From contig DJBG01000042.1 of assembly GCA_002429965.1 (NCBI GenBank), positions 1,143 to 6,866 of the forward strand: a stretch of DNA of 5,724 nucleotides. Direction: 5' to 3'. The stretch is from Hungatella sp. UBA5982 (GTDB lineage: Bacteria > Bacillota > Clostridia > Lachnospirales > Lachnospiraceae). The position numbers were made by a program, and so were the translations under genes. Below are positions 1 through 5,521 of this stretch, piece after piece; within the stretch, counting starts at the first letter, position 1, and each line of letters starts with the position of its first letter. The notes under the pieces are model-generated. The model worked only from the letters and a program-made list of their open reading frames with translations, had not been told where the DNA came from and did no database searches.

Positions 1-334
1 CAAAAATATTATCTCCAAGGATCATCGCCACGCTGTCGTCTCCGATGAATTCTTCTCCAATGATAAATGCCTGTGCAAGACCATCTGGGGAAGGCTGAAC
101 CGCATAGGATAACCGGATTCCAAACTGGTCACCGTCTCCCAAAAGTGCCTCGAACCTCGGCGTGTCATCAGGGGTTGAGATGATCAGGATATCCCGGATT
201 CCTGCGTTCATTAAAACGGACAGGGGATAATATATCATCGGCTTATCATAAATAGGCAGTAACTGTTTGGAAGTTACCATGGTCAGTGGGTAAAGTCTGG
301 TTCCGGAACCTCCGGCAAGAATAATTCCCTTCAT
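1..334 (-). CDS. rfbA: Glucose-1-phosphate thymidylyltransferase, N-terminal part (runs off left edge)
   Basis: This enzyme joins glucose-1-phosphate and dTTP to give dTDP-glucose and pyrophosphate, the first step to dTDP-rhamnose and related sugars for cell-surface polysaccharides; it is cytoplasmic. Only the first 111 codons are present (the family is usually about 290 residues). The N-terminal nucleotidyltransferase signature [11 protein letters not shown] is at residues 8-18, with R13 and K23 in the positions that contact the triphosphate. [18 protein letters not shown] follows at 25-42, the base-binding [11 protein letters not shown] at 80-90, and LGDNIF at 106-111 carries the metal-binding Asp108. 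The ATG start is supported by GGAGGAG six bases upstream. The gene lies 84 bp after the MerR-methyltransferase stop, with no terminator between, but it also has its own MerR-type promoter. The downstream rhamnose genes (rfbB, rfbC, rfbD) may follow outside the window; that is not visible here. The family assignment is very secure. Confidence 0.96.
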   Translation of the reverse strand, partial: MKGIILAGGSGTRLYPLTMVTSKQLLPIYDKPMIYYPLSVLMNAGIRDILIISTPDDTPRFEALLGDGDQFGIRLSYAVQPSPDGLAQAFIIGEEFIGDDSVAMILGDNIF

Positions 335-365
335 TTTTTTCTCCTCCGTATCAATTTGTGATATC

Positions 366-396
366 ATCATACAGGGTGACGTTAGGTCACTGTCAA
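366..396 (-). promoter_or_regulatory. MerR-type promoter and operator of rfbA
   Basis: On the minus strand a perfect -35 TTGACA (391-396) and a -10 TATGAT (366-371) are separated by 19 bp rather than 17. The spacer holds the inverted repeat GTGACGTTAGGTCAC (376-390, 5-bp arms). Over-long spacers with a central dyad are the hallmark of promoters that MerR-family activators untwist. Transcription would begin near 359, giving a short leader with the rfbA ribosome binding site. The -35 lies 22 bp downstream of the regulator's stop codon. Positions 373-398 match the promoter of the MerR-methyltransferase gene (1648-1673) at 22 of 26 bases. Binding by that regulator is inferred. Confidence 0.8.
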
Positions 397-418
397 GTCT
401 TTTTCCATTAATTTTTCT

Positions 419-1600
419 TTACTTTCTGCAAATAAATGCCCCGGCCTGCTTTGTGATATGGATAAACCCCTTCTTTTCCATCTTCTTCTCGAGAAATTCC
501 CGGAATTCCTCATAACGGTCACTTAAATATTCCTGCTGGTTGCCATGGCAGGAAAGAATGTATTCCATAAGCGCACCTGCGTCCCTGACTTCCAGGCTAT
601 CCTTATAATCTTTTCTTTCCAGATCTTTAAAATGGCTTTTTAAAATTTCCTCCCCATTCTCAAGTCCGAACACATCATATAAATTCACTTCGGAAAGAGC
701 GATTCTGGAATCGAATTCCTTTACCAGCTGGCTGATCTCCTTCATATGGTCAGAACCGTAAGTGCTGCAGTAAAAAATGCCCCCCGGCTTTAAAATCCTC
801 TGCACCTGATCCAGTACCCCATCCAGATTCGTTAAATAAAACAGAACATGATTAGCCACTGCGATATGAAAGCTTTCCTCTGGCTTGGGTATCTGGCGGC
901 AGTCAAACACTTCAAAGGCAAAGGAGCCGGGAACACTTTTTAAGTTTTCTTCTACATCCCGGATCATTCCTTCCGAAACATCGGACAGGCAGATCCTGGC
1001 ATCTGCCGGAATCCTGTCCCTGTTTGCGCACCAAAGTTCTCCGTTCCCGCAACCCAGCTCCAAAATGCTTTTTCCATCCAAAGGTTCCATAAGGCCGTAC
1101 AGCCACTGGAACCAGCCGGTAGGATTCTTTGTATATTTTTTATGAAGTCCGATTCGTATGCTTATATTAGCTGCATCCTTATACTGTTCTACAAGAGACC
1201 GTTCCATATTGGTAATATGGATTAAGTGAAGAATTTTATTCCAGTCCACGGACTGGTTTTCCGTTACCAGCTTTGATGTTTCCGTAAGGGTCTGCTCCAC
1301 CAGTTTTAAATGTTCAATTCTCTTCCGGATAAGGTTTAACTGAAGCCGGAGAGACCCCTCAACGTAGTCGTTATCATTGTCATTGATGGTAATCGACCGT
1401 ATCTCGTCCAAGGAAAAGCCCAGGTATTTTAAGGAAAGAATCTTCTGAAGCTTTGCAAAATCGGAATCCGTATAAAGCCGGTATCCTCCCTCGCTCATAC
1501 CGGACGGCTTTAACAGCCCCTGTTTATCGTAATAACGGACGGTGCGTATGGAAACATTGGCCTTTGTTGCAAACTGGCCTGAAGTGTAGTATTGATTCAC
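419..1600 (-). CDS. MerR-family transcriptional regulator fused to a SAM-dependent methyltransferase domain
   Basis: This is a two-domain cytoplasmic protein of about 393 residues. Residues 1-70 form a MerR winged helix-turn-helix: YYTSGQFATKANVSIRTVRY, then YYDKQGLLKP and the wing GGYRLYTDSDF, ending in LKYLGFSLDEIRSI. A likely dimerisation coiled coil covers about 80-112 (LRLQLNLIRKRIEHLKLVEQ). Residues about 160-280 form a class I methyltransferase: motif I ILELGCGNGE (179-188), an acidic residue after the second strand (SDVSEGM, D207), VANHVLFYL (248-256) and RILKPGGIF (268-276). Family knowledge: MerR C-termini sense the signal, so this domain may be the sensor, an active enzyme, or both. 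A GTG at 1612 would extend the protein by four residues, but it abuts the Shine-Dalgarno sequence; the GTG at 1600 is preferred. A 19-bp-spaced promoter upstream suggests autoregulation, and a twin precedes rfbA. Signal and substrate are unknown. Confidence 0.9.
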   Translation of the reverse strand: MNQYYTSGQFATKANVSIRTVRYYDKQGLLKPSGMSEGGYRLYTDSDFAKLQKILSLKYLGFSLDEIRSITINDNDNDYVEGSLRLQLNLIRKRIEHLKLVEQTLTETSKLVTENQSVDWNKILHLIHITNMERSLVEQYKDAANISIRIGLHKKYTKNPTGWFQWLYGLMEPLDGKSILELGCGNGELWCANRDRIPADARICLSDVSEGMIRDVEENLKSVPGSFAFEVFDCRQIPKPEESFHIAVANHVLFYLTNLDGVLDQVQRILKPGGIFYCSTYGSDHMKEISQLVKEFDSRIALSEVNLYDVFGLENGEEILKSHFKDLERKDYKDSLEVRDAGALMEYILSCHGNQQEYLSDRYEEFREFLEKKMEKKGFIHITKQAGAFICRK

Positions 1601-1609
1601 CGGCCTTTC

Positions 1610-1617
1610 CACCTCCT
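1610..1617 (-). promoter_or_regulatory. Ribosome binding site that decides the MerR-methyltransferase start
   Basis: The minus strand reads AGGAGGTG, a near-complete match to the 16S rRNA tail. Its last bases overlap the upstream candidate GTG at 1612, so ribosomes could not use that codon with this site. The next in-frame GTG, at 1600, lies nine bases beyond the element and is followed directly by the conserved MerR N-terminus (NQYYTSGQFA). Confidence 0.7.
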
Positions 1618-1640
1618 TTTTTCTGAATTATCATATAGGT

Positions 1641-1671
1641 ATTATATAGGGTGACGTATGGTCATGGTCAA
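1641..1671 (-). promoter_or_regulatory. MerR-type promoter and operator of the MerR-methyltransferase gene
   Basis: The minus strand has a -35 TTGACC (1666-1671) and a perfect -10 TATAAT (1641-1646) separated by 19 bp. The spacer carries the imperfect dyad GTGACGTATGGTCAT (plus-strand 1651-1665; TGAC and GTCA arms). Expected transcription start is near 1634, with the ribosome binding site at 1610-1617. Spacing and dyad fit a MerR-activated, autoregulated promoter. The element is nearly identical to the rfbA promoter, differing at 4 of 26 positions, two of them in the centre of the dyad. Confidence 0.8.
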
Positions 1672-1692
1672 GTGAATTTTTAAAGATGGTGT

Positions 1693-1728
1693 AAAAACAT
1701 ATAGAATCTCCCAAAAACATATAAAATC
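1693..1728. repeat. Two tandem 16-bp A/T-rich repeats
   Basis: AAAAACATATAGAATC (1693-1708) is repeated as AAAAACATATAAAATC (1713-1728), one mismatch, with a 20-bp period. The second copy provides the T-rich tail of the minus-strand terminator. The pair lies upstream of the MerR-methyltransferase promoter. It could be a binding site or a duplicated terminator tail; nothing in the sequence decides this. Confidence 0.5.
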
Positions 1729-1768
1729 CCCTGTTGGCTTAAAATATCTTTGAAGCCAGACAGGGGAT
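1720..1768 (-). terminator. Rho-independent terminator after the GNAT acetyltransferase gene
   Basis: ATCCCCTGT (1726-1734) pairs with ACAGGGGAT (1760-1768), and GGCTT (1736-1740) pairs with AAGCC (1753-1757), leaving a small bulge and a 12-nt loop. On the minus strand the hairpin is followed by ATTTTATATGTTTTT, a T-rich if interrupted tail. It begins 38 bp after the acetyltransferase stop, so it separates that gene from the MerR-methyltransferase gene. The plus-strand side has a poorer T tail. Confidence 0.75.
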
Positions 1769-1775
1769 ATTCTTA

Positions 1776-1787
1776 TGGACCGGTCCA
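1776..1787. repeat. Perfect 12-bp palindrome
   Basis: TGGACCGGTCCA is a perfect palindrome between the acetyltransferase stop (1806) and its terminator (1726-1768). It may be incidental, or a small site in the 3' untranslated region; no function is evident. Confidence 0.4.
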
Positions 1788-1805
1788 AACATTAAAGTAC
1801 CGAGT

Positions 1806-2297
1806 CTATACCATCAACTGAAAATTCTCAATATTAAGCATCTTCCCGAACTTCAAGCCCACTTCATTTATGGTTCCGCAGTGAATAAAGCCCAGACGCT
1901 CATGGAGGCGGATGCTCGCCTCATTTTCTCCGGTTATGACAGAAATAACCGTATGGATGTCATCCCGTTCTCTTGCAATCTCAAGAATGGCAGAAGCCAG
2001 CTTCCCGGCTATACCTCTGCGGCGGTAGTTCTTATCAATATATACGGAAAGTTCTACTGTAGCTGCATAAGCCTCTTTGGGACGGTAAGAGGAAAGGCTT
2101 GCATAACCAACTGATTTCCCATCTTCTTCTGCCACGATCAAAGGATGGTTCCCCACATTATGATCCCGGAACCAGACCAATCGCTCCTCCATGGTCTTAG
2201 GGTTTAAATCAAATGTGGACAGTCCATGTTCTACTTCATAATTATAGATGTCTAAAAGTTCCGGCATATCTTTTTCTTCTGCGGTTCTGATTATCAT
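1806..2297 (-). CDS. GNAT-family N-acetyltransferase, phosphinothricin acetyltransferase-like
   Basis: This is a 163-residue soluble GNAT enzyme that would transfer acetyl from acetyl-CoA to an amine. The N-terminus IIRTAEEKDMPELLDIYN and the early STFDLNPKT segment are typical of the phosphinothricin acetyltransferase/YncA-like branch. Motif A is VELSVYIDKNYRRRGIAGKL (81-100), with acetyl-CoA pyrophosphate-binding RRRGIA at 92-97. Motif B is NEASIRLHERLGF (125-137). The tail VGLKFGKMLNIENFQL matches the family's usual VGxKFGxWLD ending but has ML-N in place of WLD, so the substrate may differ. Length is normal. The ATG is supported by AGGAGG seven bases upstream (2305-2310). The gene starts 52 bp after the comF stop, which permits co-transcription, and it has a terminator downstream. 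Whether it detoxifies an antibiotic or acts on an amino acid analogue cannot be told from sequence. Confidence 0.9.
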   Translation of the reverse strand: MIIRTAEEKDMPELLDIYNYEVEHGLSTFDLNPKTMEERLVWFRDHNVGNHPLIVAEEDGKSVGYASLSSYRPKEAYAATVELSVYIDKNYRRRGIAGKLASAILEIARERDDIHTVISVITGENEASIRLHERLGFIHCGTINEVGLKFGKMLNIENFQLMV

Positions 2298-2316
2298 ATA
2301 CTTTCCTCCTGGGACT

Positions 2317-2350
2317 GATTGATTTTATCACATGTTATCATACATCAATC
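2317..2350. repeat. Inverted repeat between comF and the acetyltransferase gene
   Basis: GATTGAT (2317-2323) and ATCAATC (2344-2350) form a 7-bp inverted repeat. Its arm touches the comF stop codon and it ends just before the acetyltransferase ribosome binding site. Two direct TTATCA copies and an ACATGT palindrome lie inside. There is no T tail on the minus strand, so it is not a clear terminator; it could be a processing hairpin or an operator. Confidence 0.35.
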
Positions 2351-3060
2351 TACTGTCCTCGTCCAATACAAATCGCAAGAAAATATACCCTTTTTATTCC
2401 CGCCTTTTTCAGTGCGCGGGTACAGGCCTCTATGGTGCTTCCCGTGGTATAAATATCATCCACTAAGATCACACTTTCCACCTCTTTTATCATTTCTCCC
2501 GCCGAAAATGCCTCCTCTAAATTCTTAAGCCTTCCTGCCGGGTCAAGCCCCTTCTGGGGCATGGTTTTTTTATTTCTGACCAGCATTGTGGAGCAAACGG
2601 CGATTCCAAGGTGTTCACCGATCCTGCGGGCTAAAAGCTCAGCCTGATTAAATCCCCTTTCCTTTCTCCGGGAAGGATGAACCGGAACAGGAACAAGGAC
2701 GTCAGCCTCCATGCGCCGGATCAACTTCCCATACCGGGCGCAGATTGCCTCCCCATAAAAATCCAGGTATTCCCGCTTATTCTTATACTTGATTTTCGCC
2801 ATGGAGCTTCCTGCGTTTTCGTCATAATTTATAAGAGCCCTGCCATGTTCAAAGGTGCGCTTATGTCTGACACAGTCAAGGCAATATTCTATATCAGTAC
2901 TTATGACCTCTTTTCCGCATTTTTTACATACAGGGTTCTTGACAAATGATAATTTTTTCACACATTCCGGACAGATCAGCCTGCCCTTTGGCATGACGAT
3001 CCCGTCACAGACCGGGCACCGTCTGGGAAATAACAGATCAATAAAAAAAGATGGGTACAT
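2350..3060 (-). CDS. comFC: ComF-family protein (zinc-binding phosphoribosyltransferase-like)
   Basis: ComF (ComFC/GntX) proteins are cytoplasmic and help process imported single-stranded DNA during natural transformation, working with ComFA and DprA in competent Firmicutes; many non-competent bacteria also keep them. The 236-residue length is normal. Two zinc-ribbon sets are visible: Cys15-x2-Cys18 with Cys30-x2-Cys33, and Cys45-x2-Cys48 with Cys60-x2-Cys63. The phosphoribosyltransferase part has VPVPVHPSRRKERGFNQAEL (123-142), the invariant ComF signature, and the PRPP loop VILVDDIYTTGSTI (197-210). All key residues are intact. The ATG is supported by AAGGAG at 3072-3077, with a slightly long gap of 11 bases. 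It follows recD2 after a 185-bp hairpin-rich gap, with a TATAAT at 3108-3113 that could serve its own promoter. No other competence gene is in the window. Confidence 0.95.
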   Translation of the reverse strand: MYPSFFIDLLFPRRCPVCDGIVMPKGRLICPECVKKLSFVKNPVCKKCGKEVISTDIEYCLDCVRHKRTFEHGRALINYDENAGSSMAKIKYKNKREYLDFYGEAICARYGKLIRRMEADVLVPVPVHPSRRKERGFNQAELLARRIGEHLGIAVCSTMLVRNKKTMPQKGLDPAGRLKNLEEAFSAGEMIKEVESVILVDDIYTTGSTIEACTRALKKAGIKRVYFLAICIGRGQ

Positions 3061-3107
3061 ATCAAACGATTCTCCTTAAAAAGAATAGTAATAAAAGAAA
3101 TAACAGA

Positions 3108-3113
3108 ATTATA
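3108..3113 (-). promoter_or_regulatory. Possible -10 element upstream of comF
   Basis: The minus strand has a perfect TATAAT about 30 bp before the comF ribosome binding site. No good -35 lies at 16-18 bp; that stretch is instead occupied by the hairpin at 3118-3144. It may need an activator, or it may be fortuitous in an A/T-rich leader. Confidence 0.3.
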
Positions 3114-3117
3114 AGAT

Positions 3118-3144
3118 GGCAGACCCATGCAAAGCATGCCTGCC
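3118..3144. repeat. Hairpin upstream of comF
   Basis: GGCAG (3118-3122) pairs with CTGCC (3140-3144), and CATGC (3126-3130) pairs with GCATG (3134-3138) around a 3-nt loop. There is no T tail, so it does not look like a terminator. It directly abuts the possible -10 of comF and follows the repeated hairpin at 3168-3199 in the minus-strand direction. Confidence 0.5.
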
Positions 3145-3167
3145 CAAAGAATTTACTCAAGTGACGG

Positions 3168-3199
3168 GCCGAACGAACATGACAGCATGTTCACCCGGC
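3168..3199 (-). repeat. Structured repeat element, copy A (between recD2 and comF)
   Basis: On the minus strand this 32-nt segment folds with outer pair GCCG/CGGC, a symmetric 3x3 internal loop (GGT/GTT), and an inner 7-bp stem GAACATG/CATGTTC around CTGT. A second copy of the same length is at 5534-5565; 26 of 32 bases agree. In the inner stem the fourth pair is C-G here and G-C there, and a G-C pair here is G-U there, so the fold is conserved while bases change. An alternative outer pairing GGCCG/CGGCC is also possible. Confidence 0.65.
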
Positions 3200-3217
3200 G
3201 GCCACCGCGAAAACGGG

Positions 3218-3238
3218 AAAAACACGCAGATCGTGTTT
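3218..3238 (-). terminator. Probable rho-independent terminator of recD2
   Basis: On the minus strand, seven bases after the recD2 stop codon, AAACACG pairs with CGTGTTT across the 5-nt loop ATCTG (arms 3232-3238 and 3220-3226). The second arm runs into five T residues (3218-3222). The stem is short and only moderately GC, so read-through into comF is plausible. Confidence 0.5.
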
Positions 3239-3245
3239 CTCTCGC

Positions 3246-5471
3246 TTAAGATAATTGGCTGATTTCGCAGATCCGGTCTTTTAAACCCGAATATCTCCGC
3301 TGCTCCATTTCATTGTCCACCATTCCCCCGAAGATTTCCGGCATTCCCACCAGGCAGACACAGGATTTTGCGCGGGTCACCGCGGTATAAATCAGATTCC
3401 TGGTCATAAGCATCCTGGGACCGGAAAAAACAGGGATGACTACTGCCGGGTATTCGCTTCCCTGGGATTTGTGAATGGTAATGGCATAGGCAAGCTCCAA
3501 CTCCTCCAGCTGTTTGAAGCTGTAGTCCACCATGCGCCCCTCGTCGAATTCTACAGTCACCAGCTCGGCAAAGGTGTTGATCTCCCGGATAATTCCCATA
3601 TCCCCATTGTAAACACCCGTACCCTTGTCCATGGGAATCCCGTACTTGTTGCGGACCTCCCACTCAATGTTATAATTGTTCTTGATCTGCATGACCTTAT
3701 CACCCACCCGGTAAGTGACTCCGGTTGCTTCCTTCTCAGCCTTTCCTTCTCCAGGGGGATTTAGATATTCCTGTAAAATGCCATTCAGCCGTTCTACGCC
3801 GATGGCCCCTTTTCTCATGGGTGTCATGATCTGAATATCATAGGTCTTAGCATGGACATAACCGGGCAGCTTATCCTGAACCAGTGTGATCATGGCATTG
3901 ATGATCGCATTAGGGTCATCTCTCTTTATAAAGAGAAAATCATTGCTCTTTTTCCCCAGGGGAACCTGCTCACCCCTGTTGATCTTATGGGCATTGACCA
4001 CAATATCACTTTGGGTGGCCTGACGGAAAATCTTAGTCAGCATAACCACGTTAAAGCTTCCGGAATCAATCATGTCCCGAAGTACGTTACCGGGGCCAAC
4101 GCTGGGGAGCTGATTCACATCCCCCACAAGGATAAGTCTTGTCCCCGGATTGATTGCCTTTAACAGAGACTGCATCAAATGGATATCCACCATGGAGGTT
4201 TCATCAATGATTACCGCGTCGGCATCCAGGGGATTTTCTTCATTTCTCTCAAAATGCATTCCCATGGAACGGTCATCACTCGGAACTCCGGTCAGCTCTA
4301 ACAACCGGTGAATGGTTCTCGCCTCATACCCGGTGGCTTCCGTCATCCTCTTTGCCGCCCTGCCGGTGGGAGCCGCAAGAAGAATTTCCATCTCCTGACT
4401 TTCAAAGAAGCGTATGATGGTGTTGATGGTAGTCGTCTTACCGGTACCCGGGCCTCCGGTGATGATGAGAAGCCCGCTGTTTACCGCTTCCACCACCGCC
4501 TGGACCTGCTTTTCATCCAGTTCAATCTGCTCTTCTTTTTGAAGCTTAAGAAGCGGGGTCCTGATCTCCTCTTCCGACATCTTTCCCCTGATATTTAAGT
4601 CATGAAGCATCTTCGCCACATTCAGTTCCATGTAATAGTACTGGGAGGCGTAAACAATCCGTTTTCCTTCTGACTCCCGGATGACAAGGCGTTTATCCAG
4701 CTGCATATCCATCAAATGTTTTTCGATAAAAGAGGGTTCTATTTTAAGAAGCTCCGAAGCCTGGGATAACAGCTCTTCCTCCGGCAAAAAAGTGTGTCCG
4801 TTTGCAGTAGCCTGGAGCAGGGTGTACAACACCCCGCTTTTGATGCGGAAATCCGAATCCGTGAAAATTCCTGCTTTTCTGGCAATTTCATCCGCCATTT
4901 TAAACCCTACGCCGGGAATATCATCCGCCAGCTGGTAAGGGTTTTCCTTTAACACGCTGTAAAGCCTGGGACCGTACTCCTGATAGATCTTCACCGCCAG
5001 GTTCATGGTAATTCCATACTCCTGAAGGAACATCATGGCCTGGCGCATCTCCTTTTTCTCCTCAACCTGCTGAGAAATGGACATGGCCATCTTTTCGCTG
5101 ACTCCCTTCACCTCGGAAAGCCGTTCCGGCTCCTCTTCCATGATGCGGAAGGTATCAGCTTTAAAACGCCGGACGATCCTGGCAGCCAGAGCTGCCCCGA
5201 TTCCCTTGACGGCCCCAGATCCCAGGTACCGTTCCATGGCCGCAGTATCCTCCGGGGCTTTGATCTCATAGCTCTCTACGGTCATCTGCTCCCCATAAAC
5301 CGGATGCTCGGTCATGGAACCCACAGCCTCGATCATTTCTCCCTCGCTTATGTAGTGGAAGCTTCCCACAAGGGTATACTCCTCTCCCGCCTCCACGAGA
5401 CTTAAGACCGTATAGCCGTTGTCCTCGTTCCTGTATTTAATTTTCTCTACAAATCCGCAGACTGTTGCCAT
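3246..5471 (-). CDS. recD2: RecD2-type ATP-dependent DNA helicase
   Basis: RecD2 is a superfamily 1B 5'-to-3' DNA helicase acting in recombination, repair and replication-fork maintenance, without the RecBC partners of RecD. The 741 residues match the usual RecD2 length. An N-terminal OB-like region (1-75) opens with GFVEKIKYRNEDNGYTVL. Helix-hairpin-helix DNA-binding motifs follow at about 84-103 (GAVKGIGAALAARIV), 118-135 and 181-200 (DDIPGVGFKMADEIA). The helicase core has the Walker A GGPGTGKT (339-346), motif Ia AAPTGRAAKRM (366-376), Walker B IIDETSMVD (421-429), motif III VGDVNQLPSVGPG (449-461), motif IV IFRQ (481-484), motif V ITIHKSQGSEY (664-674) and motif VI IYTAVTRAK (694-702). 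All catalytic residues are intact. The ATG follows GGGAGG by only four bases, rather close, but the conserved N-terminus starts there. It is followed by a terminator and comF; a structured leader lies upstream. Confidence 0.97.
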   Translation of the reverse strand: MATVCGFVEKIKYRNEDNGYTVLSLVEAGEEYTLVGSFHYISEGEMIEAVGSMTEHPVYGEQMTVESYEIKAPEDTAAMERYLGSGAVKGIGAALAARIVRRFKADTFRIMEEEPERLSEVKGVSEKMAMSISQQVEEKKEMRQAMMFLQEYGITMNLAVKIYQEYGPRLYSVLKENPYQLADDIPGVGFKMADEIARKAGIFTDSDFRIKSGVLYTLLQATANGHTFLPEEELLSQASELLKIEPSFIEKHLMDMQLDKRLVIRESEGKRIVYASQYYYMELNVAKMLHDLNIRGKMSEEEIRTPLLKLQKEEQIELDEKQVQAVVEAVNSGLLIITGGPGTGKTTTINTIIRFFESQEMEILLAAPTGRAAKRMTEATGYEARTIHRLLELTGVPSDDRSMGMHFERNEENPLDADAVIIDETSMVDIHLMQSLLKAINPGTRLILVGDVNQLPSVGPGNVLRDMIDSGSFNVVMLTKIFRQATQSDIVVNAHKINRGEQVPLGKKSNDFLFIKRDDPNAIINAMITLVQDKLPGYVHAKTYDIQIMTPMRKGAIGVERLNGILQEYLNPPGEGKAEKEATGVTYRVGDKVMQIKNNYNIEWEVRNKYGIPMDKGTGVYNGDMGIIREINTFAELVTVEFDEGRMVDYSFKQLEELELAYAITIHKSQGSEYPAVVIPVFSGPRMLMTRNLIYTAVTRAKSCVCLVGMPEIFGGMVDNEMEQRRYSGLKDRICEISQLS

Positions 5472-5484
5472 GGTTCCTCCCGTA

Positions 5485-5521
5485 AACGATAAAAAACACG
5501 ATTTACAAATTTTTTATCGTT
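5485..5521 (-). terminator. 12-bp inverted repeat before recD2: terminator or attenuator candidate
   Basis: AACGATAAAAAA (5485-5496) and TTTTTTATCGTT (5510-5521) are perfect 12-bp inverted repeats around 13 bases. On the minus strand an alternative, shorter ACGAT/ATCGT stem is followed by GTTTTTTATC, which would look more like a terminator. It sits 5 bp upstream of the recD2 ribosome binding site and just after the structured segment. It could end an upstream transcript or small RNA, or attenuate recD2. The stem is mostly A-T. Confidence 0.5.

Noticed and set aside
3118..3245. T-box or metabolite riboswitch controlling comF
   Set aside because: No T-box GGGTGGNACCGCG or other riboswitch core I know is present on the minus strand; only generic hairpins are supported.
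3310..4598. Several 95-120-codon reading frames inside recD2 on both strands
   Set aside because: They are other-frame shadows of a gene whose protein matches RecD2 from end to end; none has a convincing ribosome binding site or domain.
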